Shown: positions 1 through 5,098 of the stretch, in pieces
Numbering within the stretch: the first letter of the stretch is position 1
Layout of the letters: each line of letters starts with the position of its first letter
Origin: Bacteroidales bacterium
GTDB lineage: Bacteria > Bacteroidota > Bacteroidia > Bacteroidales > VadinHA17
DNA: 5,759 bases
Direction: 5' to 3'
NCBI GenBank assembly: GCA_015486475.1
Contig: WFRO01000182.1
Location: 1-5,759 of the forward strand
Notes under the pieces: model-generated
Database searches by the model: none
What the model was told of the DNA's origin: nothing
The model's input: the letters and a program-made list of their open reading frames with translations, nothing else
Made by a program: the position numbers and the translations under genes

Positions 1-1599
1 AGGCGTTTGTATGCGGGTGACGATGACGTCCGCCTCCGCGATATCCTTTACCACGGTACCGTATTTGTCCAGCGCTTCCGGATGGAGCATGCCGTCGGCA
101 TAGATCTTCGTGCCCTTTTTCAGGGGCAGGAGCGCTTCGTTCTTCAGCAGGACCATGGATTTTGCCTGGGCCTCTTTCCCCCGGGCCACGAACTCCGGCT
201 TGCCGGCGATCTCCGGGGCCTTTGCCTCATCCACATAAGGATCGTCGAAAAGACCCAGGATGAATTTATCCTTCAGGATCCTGCGTACCGACTGGTCGAT
301 CCGCTCCTCGCTGACCTGTCCGCTCTTCACCAGTTCGACGATCTGCTCCGGCACGTCCTCCCCGCCGAACTGATCGCATCCGGCGTCCAGCACCTTTTTG
401 ACCCGCTGCAGGGGGGTGAGGTTTTCCACGCCCCAGGCACGGGGTCCTCCCATCTTCGAAGGTGTGATGATATTCCAGTCGGTGCAGACCACCCCGTCGA
501 AATGGAGGGAGTCGCGGAGCAGGCCGGTGATGATGGCTTTGTTGAAGGCAAAGCCCACGTTCTCCGGCGTCTGGTCCATGGGGATGCCGTAGTAGGGCAT
601 GATGGCCGCCGTATGGGCTGCCAGGGCGCCCCGGCTGAAGGGGATCACGTGGTAGGCGAAGTTATGGCCCGGATACACCTGTTCCTTGCCGTAAGGGAAA
701 TGGGGGTCCTCCCCGTCTTTCTGGGGACCGCCTCCCGAGAAATGTTTCGACATGCAGGCCACGCTGGTTGTGCCGAGGGTGTCGCCCTGGAAGCCCAGCA
801 CATAGGCTTTGGTCATCGCCGCCGAGAGCTGTGCATCTTCTCCGAAGGTGCCGTTGATGCGGCCCCAGCGGGGCTCGGTGGCCAGGTCGGCCATGGGGCT
901 CAGGGCCAGCCGCAGGCCTACGGCCCGGTACTCCTGCCGGGCGATGTCGCCGAAGGCACGTACGAGCACGGTGTCGCGGGTGGCGGCCAGCCCCAGGGGT
1001 GAGGGCCACTGCGAAAAAGCGGGGGAGAAAATGGCAGCGCCGGGATTGTCCTCCGTGCCGTGCCGCGGGTCGGTGGCCAGCGTCACGGGGATGCCCAGAC
1101 GGGTGCGCTCCGCCAGCTTCTGGATGTTGTTGTTGAAACGCGCCATGACCGCCGCGCTATAGGAGCTGATCGTGTTGAAGCTGTTCATATTCTTCAGGGC
1201 CACCATCTCCACGGCCGGCGGCAGGATCATCGAGAACATCAGGTTCATCATGCCGGCATTGAACATGGGCATGTCCAGCGGATCCCCTGCAGGGGTCATG
1301 CCGATCATGGTGATGAACATGGTGCCGGCTTTCTCCTCCAGGGTCATCTGCCCCAGCAGATCGTCCACCCGCTTTTCCGCATCCTCGCGCGGATCCTCAT
1401 AAACATCCAGTTTCCCGTTCTTGTTGAGGTCGCGAAACTGTACACCATCGGCCGTGAGCACCGGCGCCGGTTTCCCCAGCAGGGCATAATCGGTTTTGAC
1501 CCGGTGCCGGCGCTGACCGTATTTTACACCGGCCCAGAGGATGAAAACAATGACCACGGCTGCTATCAGCAGCCCAAAGATCTTCAGTACCTTCTTCAT
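1..1599 (-). CDS. Glycoside hydrolase family 3 protein, membrane-anchored, C-terminus cut by window edge
   Basis: The 533 visible residues read without a stop to base 1, so the gene continues to the left. Residues about 5-24 are one hydrophobic helix after MKK, an N-terminal anchor or signal peptide. Residues 57-69 form an EF-hand-like loop (DLNKNGKLDVYED), a probable Ca2+ site often seen at this place in Bacteroidota GH3 enzymes. The GH3 TIM-barrel follows at about 75-455: DPRHG at 177-181, EPRWGR at 242-247 with FGED at 252-255, KHFSGG at 285-290, and CTDW at 372-375, whose D374 is the expected catalytic nucleophile. From about 472 (KEAQAKSMVLLKNEALLPL) the C-terminal GH3 domain starts; the acid/base glutamate would lie outside the window. 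The family hydrolyses beta-linked glucosides, xylosides or related sugars by a retaining mechanism; the substrate cannot be fixed here. The ATG at 1599 is chosen because it gives the MKK plus hydrophobic start and follows an A/T-rich stretch. It is divergent from the lipoprotein gene at 1865. Confidence 0.95.
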   Translation of the reverse strand, partial: MKKVLKIFGLLIAAVVIVFILWAGVKYGQRRHRVKTDYALLGKPAPVLTADGVQFRDLNKNGKLDVYEDPREDAEKRVDDLLGQMTLEEKAGTMFITMIGMTPAGDPLDMPMFNAGMMNLMFSMILPPAVEMVALKNMNSFNTISSYSAAVMARFNNNIQKLAERTRLGIPVTLATDPRHGTEDNPGAAIFSPAFSQWPSPLGLAATRDTVLVRAFGDIARQEYRAVGLRLALSPMADLATEPRWGRINGTFGEDAQLSAAMTKAYVLGFQGDTLGTTSVACMSKHFSGGGPQKDGEDPHFPYGKEQVYPGHNFAYHVIPFSRGALAAHTAAIMPYYGIPMDQTPENVGFAFNKAIITGLLRDSLHFDGVVCTDWNIITPSKMGGPRAWGVENLTPLQRVKKVLDAGCDQFGGEDVPEQIVELVKSGQVSEERIDQSVRRILKDKFILGLFDDPYVDEAKAPEIAGKPEFVARGKEAQAKSMVLLKNEALLPLKKGTKIYADGMLHPEALDKYGTVVKDIAEADVIVTRIQTP

Positions 1600-1650
1600 A
1601 ATATATTTTTTATGTGATTTATTTAAGATCTTCTGATGGATATGCCTTTT

Positions 1651-1690
1651 CCCGGATAGTGATCCCGGGATCTGAACCGGAAAATCCGGG
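1651..1690. repeat. Nested CCGG-rich inverted repeat in the presumed GH3 leader
   Basis: CCCGGAT at 1651-1657 is matched by ATCCGGG at 1684-1690, a perfect 7-bp inverted repeat. Inside it lies the perfect 12-bp palindrome GATCCCGGGATC at 1661-1672 and a small CCGGA/TCCGG hairpin at 1677-1689 that competes with the outer arm. If GH3 is transcribed from the candidate promoter at 1700-1707, this lies in its 5' untranslated region and could fold in the mRNA. It could equally be an operator. No known riboswitch class is recognised. Confidence 0.45.
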
Positions 1691-1699
1691 GAATTTTGA

Positions 1700-1707
1700 C
1701 AAAGATA
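1700..1707 (-). promoter_or_regulatory. Candidate Bacteroidota -7 element for the GH3 gene
   Basis: On the minus strand the bases read TATCTTTG, an exact match to the TAnnTTTG element used by the primary sigma factor of Bacteroidota. It lies about 100 bases before the GH3 ATG, giving a leader of roughly 90 bases. No clear TTTG is found at the -33 position, so the call is tentative. Confidence 0.35.
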
Positions 1708-1739
1708 CGGGAAAAAGTTTTGAATGGCGCTGCAGAACA

Positions 1740-1771
1740 TTTGAAAACGCAGGCACCTGGCACTTTTTTTG
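1740..1771 (+). promoter_or_regulatory. Candidate Bacteroidota promoter for the lipoprotein gene
   Basis: TTTG at 1740-1743 is followed after 20 bases by TTTTTTTG at 1764-1771, which fits the Bacteroidota TTTG / TAnnTTTG pattern with one mismatch in the -7 element. Transcription would start near 1778 and leave a leader of about 85 bases before the ATG at 1865. The T-run makes the match less specific. Confidence 0.35.
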
Positions 1772-1864
1772 CATATTTTTCTTGTGCTGATCCCGGATAT
1801 AAAGCCGGTTATAAACATCGACGGGTTGCCTGACCTGAAATGTTTAACCAAAAAACTGAAAAAA

Positions 1865-3298
1865 ATGAAAAATCTTACCAGATCTTTTTATTTCCTGATG
1901 ATCCTGCTGGGCCTGGCCGGCCTCTCTTCCTGTGAGAAACAGGGAGGGGGCACAGGTACGGGCGAAGCGGACTTTTCCGTTCTGTTACCTTCCGACCAGA
2001 CGCTTAAGTCGGCGATGACCGACAGTACAGACACCAGCGAGGTTGTGTCGTATCATGTTCTCGTATCCGTGGTGGATGAGAATGGCGAGGAGGTACTCAG
2101 CGATGAGCTGATCCCGCTGTACCAGTTTGGCGTCGGCTTTGTGAGCGAAAAGGTAAAGCTGGATGCCGGCCGTTACGAGCTGACGAAATTCATGGTGATC
2201 GATCCTTCCGGTAAAGTGCTGTATGCCGCGCCTAAGAAAGGATCGCCACTGGCTTATCTGGTGGACAAGCCGTTGCCCCTGCCTTTCGGCATCCACGAAG
2301 GACAGGTGACACGGGTGACGCCCGAAGTGTTGCCGGTAGGAAACGGCGGACCGGAAGATTTCGGGTACGTCAGCTTTGGTGTGGCCATCGTGCGGCCCCT
2401 GGACTTCTTTACGATCTGCTACCTGGACAATCCCGAGATCATGGCGCCTACAAGGCCTACCGAAGCCCGGCTGACGGTATACGACGAAAAAGGCTGGCAC
2501 TATACCTTCAGACTCCGTGCCAAAGTGAACCACCTGGTGATCCGCGGCGGTTCGGATGTGTACAAGTTCATTGTCGAGAAAAGGGGCTTTGAGACGCAAA
2601 AGCTGGAGGTTACGGCACGCGAGCTGGAGGCTACCACGCCACGGGAGCCGCTGGTGCTGACGATCCCTTATGGCGGTGGCGAGTATAAGAAGCTGGTGCT
2701 GCAGCCCGGACCGGAAAAAGGCAAGGATGCGATGATCTGTAACCTGAACCCGGACAAGAATTTCGGGGATCACAGGTATTTTGAGACCACCTTCCTGCCC
2801 GATACCTCCATGCTTACCGTGATGCGGTCGACACGCAGCCTGATCGACTTCGACCTGAATGCCCTGCCTAAATCGGCCCGGATCAAAAAGGTGATCCTGC
2901 AGTTGTATTATGACTATCCCATACCCTGGGACAGCAACGTCTTTGTCATGGATCCTGCCAGTGCGCAATGCCCGTGGTACGGAGCTGTGCTGCAGAAGAT
3001 CACCGAGCCATGGGAAGAGCACAAGGTGACCTGGGATACCCAGCCGAAGACCACCGAAGACGGACAGGTGTATGTGTCGCCTTTCCGACCCTATGTATGC
3101 GGAACCAATTTCATACGGCTGGATGTGACCTCGCTGTATATGCCGGTGGATGGTGCAACGGATTGCGAACCCGGTTACGGCATGCTTTTCCGCCTCTGGC
3201 CGGATGAACGCTTCCCGGGATTCCGCTTCGCTTCCAGCGACTATCCCGTGCCTTACATGCGGCCCAAGCTGATCATACTCTATACAACAGACCGATAG
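1865..3298 (+). CDS. Surface lipoprotein with C-terminal DNRLRE (CBM96-like) domain
   Basis: This 477-residue protein starts with a lipoprotein signal peptide: a MKNLTR basic end, hydrophobic residues 8-20, and lipobox LSSC with C23 as the lipidated cysteine, then a Gly/Thr-rich linker (about 27-33). The reading frame stays open upstream to a TTG at 1769, but the ATG at 1865 is preferred because it gives this signal and follows an A-rich stretch. Residues about 36-158 look like one beta-rich region (SYHVLVSVVDENGEEV, LDAGRYELTKFMVID, then PLPLPFGIHEGQ). About 166-268 look like a second Ig-like or carboxypeptidase-regulatory-like region. About 275-473 match the DNRLRE pattern: SLIDFDLNALP at 325-335, ARIKKVILQLYY, EPWEEHKVTWDTQP at 381-394, IRLDVTSLY at 417-425, FRFASSDY at 453-460 and PKLIILY at the end. 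Such domains bind or pack against carbohydrate or occur in matrix proteins; the ligand here is unknown. It is monocistronic with its own terminator. Confidence 0.9.
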   Translation: MKNLTRSFYFLMILLGLAGLSSCEKQGGGTGTGEADFSVLLPSDQTLKSAMTDSTDTSEVVSYHVLVSVVDENGEEVLSDELIPLYQFGVGFVSEKVKLDAGRYELTKFMVIDPSGKVLYAAPKKGSPLAYLVDKPLPLPFGIHEGQVTRVTPEVLPVGNGGPEDFGYVSFGVAIVRPLDFFTICYLDNPEIMAPTRPTEARLTVYDEKGWHYTFRLRAKVNHLVIRGGSDVYKFIVEKRGFETQKLEVTARELEATTPREPLVLTIPYGGGEYKKLVLQPGPEKGKDAMICNLNPDKNFGDHRYFETTFLPDTSMLTVMRSTRSLIDFDLNALPKSARIKKVILQLYYDYPIPWDSNVFVMDPASAQCPWYGAVLQKITEPWEEHKVTWDTQPKTTEDGQVYVSPFRPYVCGTNFIRLDVTSLYMPVDGATDCEPGYGMLFRLWPDERFPGFRFASSDYPVPYMRPKLIILYTTDR

Positions 3299-3320
3299 AG
3301 AACCGGTCATGACCAAAAAG

Positions 3321-3356
3321 AAAAGACGCGGCCATCAGAGGTTGCGTCTTTTTTTT
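3321..3356 (+). terminator. Rho-independent terminator of the lipoprotein gene, possibly bidirectional
   Basis: AAAAGACGCGGCC at 3321-3333 pairs with GGTTGCGTCTTTT at 3340-3352 (13 pairs, two of them G-U) around the loop ATCAGA. A run of eight T ends at 3356, and the stop codon lies 23 bases upstream. On the minus strand the hairpin is followed by TTTTCTTTTTGG, so it could also stop transcripts coming from the convergent aldolase gene, although that stop is about 450 bases away. Confidence 0.88.
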
Positions 3357-3394
3357 GTGTTCCCGCTGGTCGAAGCCGCCGCGGCTGAAATGGA

Positions 3395-3422
3395 AATTAG
3401 CTCACTGCGTTCGCGAAACTAA
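3395..3422 (+). repeat. 28-bp repeat, copy A
   Basis: This copy begins AATTAGCTC and ends CGCGAAACTAA. It matches the segment at 3454-3481 at 24 of 28 positions in direct orientation. The ends (TTAG / CTAA) are partly inverted, giving a weak hairpin. It resembles the REP-like intergenic repeats scattered in Bacteroidota chromosomes, but a genome-wide copy count is needed to call it one. Confidence 0.6.
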
Positions 3423-3423
3423 C

Positions 3424-3438
3424 CCCGACTGCGTCGGG
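3424..3438. repeat. Small perfect hairpin between the two 28-bp copies
   Basis: CCCGAC and GTCGGG form a perfect 6-bp stem around TGC. No T-run follows, so it is not a terminator by itself. It sits between the two 28-bp repeat copies and probably belongs to the same composite repeat. Confidence 0.55.
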
Positions 3439-3453
3439 ATGAAATTAAGTAGT

Positions 3454-3481
3454 AATTAGCTCCCTTCGGTCGCGAAATTAA
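3454..3481 (+). repeat. 28-bp repeat, copy B
   Basis: Second copy, beginning AATTAGCTC and ending CGCGAAATTAA, with four substitutions relative to 3395-3422. The internal CCTTCGG and the outer AATTA / AAATTA bases keep partial dyad symmetry. Start-to-start spacing between the copies is 59 bases. Confidence 0.6.
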
Positions 3482-3510
3482 TAAGCTAGGGTGCAGGTTG
3501 CAGGGTGGAA

Positions 3511-3538
3511 ATGCGTGAATGCGTGAATGCGTGAATGC
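3511..3538 (+). repeat. Octamer tandem repeat ATGCGTGA, 3.5 copies
   Basis: Three perfect units lie at 3511-3518, 3519-3526 and 3527-3534, followed by ATGC. The unit shares the core TGAATG with the second octamer array at 3571-3590, where CG is replaced by AT. Period 8 would shift a reading frame if translated, which supports a non-coding nature. Confidence 0.85.
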
Positions 3539-3542
3539 CTTG

Positions 3543-3569
3543 CCCGACGAAGCCTCCGGCGAAGGCGGG
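3543..3569. repeat. Imperfect GC-rich palindrome
   Basis: CCCG at 3543-3546 is balanced by CGGG at 3566-3569, with GCCT (3552-3555) and AGGC (3563-3566) inside. It lies exactly between the two octamer arrays. Similar GC-rich imperfect palindromes are common in gaps of Bacteroidota genomes; function unknown. Confidence 0.45.
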
Positions 3570-3570
3570 A

Positions 3571-3590
3571 TTGAATGATTGAATGATTGA
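3571..3590 (+). repeat. Octamer tandem repeat TTGAATGA, 2.5 copies
   Basis: Units lie at 3571-3578 and 3579-3586, followed by TTGA. The array continues directly into the TTC-headed heptad units starting at 3594, which read like its complement (TTCATCATTC), so the junction has rough dyad symmetry. Confidence 0.75.
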
Positions 3591-3593
3591 AAA

Positions 3594-3675
3594 TTCATCA
3601 TTCGAAATTCCTGCCTGCCGCAGGCAGGCGATATTCGGTGTTCGTCATTCGACATTCATCCTTCCTTTTGCCTTT
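3594..3675 (+). repeat. Heptad TTC-headed repeat interrupted by a perfect palindrome
   Basis: Units of seven bases starting mostly with TTC run as TTCATCA (3594) and TTCGAAA (3601), then resume as TTCGGTG (3634), TTCGTCA (3641), TTCGACA (3648), TTCATCC (3655), TTCCTTT (3662) and TGCCTTT (3669). Between the two blocks lies a perfect palindrome, CCTGCCTGC / GCAGGCAGG at 3610-3628, with one central base. The phase of seven is lost across the palindrome, which suggests it was inserted into an older heptad array. Confidence 0.6.
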
Positions 3676-3742
3676 CTTTGTCCGCCGTAGTCCCTGGTCC
3701 CTGAGTAGCCGCAGGCGTACCGAAGGGCGGGACGAAGTCGGA

Positions 3743-3812
3743 TTACTTTTGCCTTCTGCCTTCTGCCTTCTGCCTTCTGCCTTTTGCCTTTTTACTTTTG
3801 CCTTATTCCTCC
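3743..3812 (+). repeat. Heptamer tandem array (TGCCTTC type), ten phased units
   Basis: The array reads TTACTTT (3743), four perfect TGCCTTC units (3750-3777), two TGCCTTT (3778-3791), TTACTTT (3792), TGCCTTA (3799) and a degenerate TTCCTCC (3806). The TTACTTT variant flanks the core on both sides. The TTA of the ninth unit (3803-3805) is the TAA stop codon of the minus-strand aldolase, so the repeat runs to the very end of that gene. It resembles the short tandemly repeated repetitive heptamers known from filamentous cyanobacteria; shared origin is not implied. Confidence 0.85.
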
Positions 3813-4963
3813 CTCATCCTTCCCGCCACCTCCTCCGGTGTACTTCTCAGCAGGGTGGTGTTGATTTTCAGGGCGAAGCCATTGAATTCGCTGGCCGGTG
3901 CGGGCAACTCGATGTTTTTTTGCAGCATCTTCTCGCGGAATGCAGCCGGATCGGGGCCGTTGAGGTGCAGCAGGAAGACATTGGTGCCGTTGGGGATGCG
4001 TTCCACCCGGAAACGGGGATCCTTGTTAAGCAGGCTGATCAGCTTATTGGCGGCGGCCATGGCTTTCTTATAGTCGTCCAGGAAAGTGGGGGCATAATGG
4101 AGAGCCACGGCGGCGAAGGGCCACACCTGCGGCATGCCGCCGCCGAACATACGGCGGGTCTGGTAAAGGTCCCGGGTGAACGCCGCGGGTCCGGCCAGGA
4201 TGGCGCCCGAGGCAGCGTTGAAGTCCTTGTACATCGAAACGTACACCGTGTCGAAGAGGGCGGCATACTGGGGGGCGGGGATGCCGGTGTGGGCCAACGC
4301 ATTGTAGAGACGTGCCCCGTCGAGGTGGAGGGCGATGCCCTGGCTGCGGGCCCAGGCGGAGATGCGCTTCATATCCTCAAAAGGGAACATGGCATTGTTA
4401 TGCCGCCGCACAGGCGACTCTATGGATATCACCCCCACGCGGTTCTTCACCCGTCCCTGGGCGGTGGTCGCCACGGCCTGCTGTGCTTCGGCGAGGGTGA
4501 AAGCTGTCCTGCCCGGCGCCAGGGGCAGCAGGTTGAGACCGCTGAGGGTCTGGGCACAGTCGCCCGAGTCATTGAACAGATGGCTGTCGGCCTGCACGAT
4601 CACCCGGCGCCCCCCGCGGAGGGCGGCATGTTTGCGTACGGCAATGTGGTTGGCCAGGGTGCCCGTGGGCATGAAGACGGCACTCTCCATCCCCAGCATG
4701 CGGGCAAAGGTCTCCTCCAGCTGCTCCACCACACCGAAGCGACTGTAGTGATCGACGGGAACCTTCCCCTCTTCCGCCAGGCGGGTGAGCAGATCGCTGT
4801 ATTCCAACGGATGCATGTCGATGCCGTCGCGGGTGAACTTCACCGCCGAGCGGAGATGTGCCAGTGTTTTTTTGTCCGAAGAGGAGAGGGGGGAGAAGCT
4901 CATGGTCCCCACGGCAGCAGCCGTCAGGCCGGTGGTCCGGAAGAAATCCCTGCGTGAAAACAT
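3803..4963 (-). CDS. Tat-exported threonine aldolase-like PLP enzyme (beta-eliminating lyase family)
   Basis: The 386-residue protein begins with a twin-arginine signal (SRRDFFR at 3-9, then hydrophobic 12-24), so export to the periplasm in folded form is expected. The ATG at 4963 is chosen because it places the RR motif at the N-terminus; the upstream in-frame TTG at 4996 adds only 11 atypical residues. The rest matches the fold-type I threonine aldolase family: RFGVVEQLEETFARMLG at 75-91, FMPTGTLANHIAVR at 97-110, H128 in ADSHLF (cofactor-stacking position), HLDGARLYNA at 213-222 with D215 for the PLP nitrogen, K246 in SMYKDFNAASGA as the Schiff-base lysine, and RRMFGGGMPQ at 270-279. Threonine aldolases split L-threonine or allo-threonine into glycine and acetaldehyde. 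The lysine context MYKDFNA departs from the usual SKGLxAP, so the substrate may differ. Length after signal removal (about 350) is normal for the family. Confidence 0.9.
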   Translation of the reverse strand: MFSRRDFFRTTGLTAAAVGTMSFSPLSSSDKKTLAHLRSAVKFTRDGIDMHPLEYSDLLTRLAEEGKVPVDHYSRFGVVEQLEETFARMLGMESAVFMPTGTLANHIAVRKHAALRGGRRVIVQADSHLFNDSGDCAQTLSGLNLLPLAPGRTAFTLAEAQQAVATTAQGRVKNRVGVISIESPVRRHNNAMFPFEDMKRISAWARSQGIALHLDGARLYNALAHTGIPAPQYAALFDTVYVSMYKDFNAASGAILAGPAAFTRDLYQTRRMFGGGMPQVWPFAAVALHYAPTFLDDYKKAMAAANKLISLLNKDPRFRVERIPNGTNVFLLHLNGPDPAAFREKMLQKNIELPAPASEFNGFALKINTTLLRSTPEEVAGRMREE

Positions 4964-4982
4964 AGGTCGTGTTTTTTTGTTC

Positions 4983-4992
4983 CCTGCAAAAT
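4983..4992 (-). promoter_or_regulatory. Possible weak -7 element for the aldolase gene
   Basis: On the minus strand TATTTTGC lies about 20 bases before the ATG at 4963. It resembles TAnnTTTG with one spacer base missing, and no TTTG is present at the expected -33 distance. If real, the transcript would have a leader of only some 15 bases. Transcription may instead come from the upstream oxidoreductase gene. Confidence 0.2.
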
Positions 4993-5036
4993 ACAAAAAG
5001 ATCCCGAAAGAACATACCCCTTCCCGGCAGGAAATA

Positions 5037-5092
5037 AATAGGTATTTAAATAGATATTTAATTACCTATTAAAATACCTATTTAAATAGGTA
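5037..5092. repeat. AT-rich 12-bp-periodic palindromic array, possible operator cluster
   Basis: Five phased 12-base units are seen: ATAGGTATTTAA (5038), ATAGATATTTAA (5050), TTACCTATTAAA (5062), ATACCTATTTAA (5074) and the start of a fifth, ATAGGTA (5086). The 8-mer AATAGGTA or its complement TACCTATT occurs exactly four times, at 5037, 5063, 5075 and 5085, in the order forward, reverse, reverse, forward. Bases 5037-5070 form an inverted repeat with 15 of 17 matched pairs, and 5075-5092 is a perfect 18-bp palindrome. It lies 74-129 bases before the aldolase start codon. It could be a multi-site operator, a structured spacer or the end of a small mobile repeat. Confidence 0.7.
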
Positions 5093-5098
5093 GATCGG

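Larger units (their letters stand above)
3357..3802. other. Gene-free convergent intergenic region full of short repeats
   Basis: No credible gene is seen in these 446 bases between the lipoprotein terminator and the stop of the minus-strand aldolase. Open frames across it translate short tandem repeats and palindromes into low-complexity peptides. From left to right it holds an AGCCGC/GCGGCT palindrome (3374-3386), two 28-bp similar copies (3395-3422 and 3454-3481) around a CCCGAC/GTCGGG hairpin, octamer repeats (3511-3538, 3571-3590), an imperfect palindrome (3543-3569), heptad repeats interrupted by a perfect palindrome (3594-3675), a TCCCTGG/TCCCTGA pair (3691-3704), and a long heptamer array (3743-3812). 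Confidence 0.8.

Noticed and set aside
7..1002. Long plus-strand open frame of 331 codons opposite GH3
   Set aside because: It is antisense to a clearly conserved GH3 coding frame, its peptide is rich in His, Gly, Arg and Leu with no family pattern, and GC-rich third positions explain the lack of stops.
1696..1724. E. coli-like -35 TTGACA on the plus strand
   Set aside because: Bacteroidota do not use the standard sigma-70 consensus, no TATAAT follows at the right spacing, and the same bases better fit a minus-strand TAnnTTTG element.
1769..1864. Upstream TTG start giving a 32-residue extension of the lipoprotein
   Set aside because: The extension would bury the lipoprotein signal peptide, and the TTG overlaps the candidate -7 promoter element.
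1985..3316. Minus-strand open frame of 443 codons opposite the lipoprotein gene
   Set aside because: It mirrors a gene with a clean signal peptide and DNRLRE motifs. Its peptide shows no domain or membrane pattern, and it would start inside the intergenic DNA beside the terminator.
3419..3655. 78-codon minus-strand open frame in the convergent intergenic region
   Set aside because: It consists of translated octamer and heptamer repeats and palindromes, with no promoter or conserved-looking segment.
3500..3812. CRISPR array
   Set aside because: The units are 7-8 bases, contiguous and without unique spacers; no cas gene is present.
3587..4957. Plus-strand open frame of 456 codons across the repeats and the aldolase gene
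   Set aside because: The first part translates tandem repeats (LLPSAFCLLPSAFCL) and the rest is antisense to the PLP enzyme motifs.
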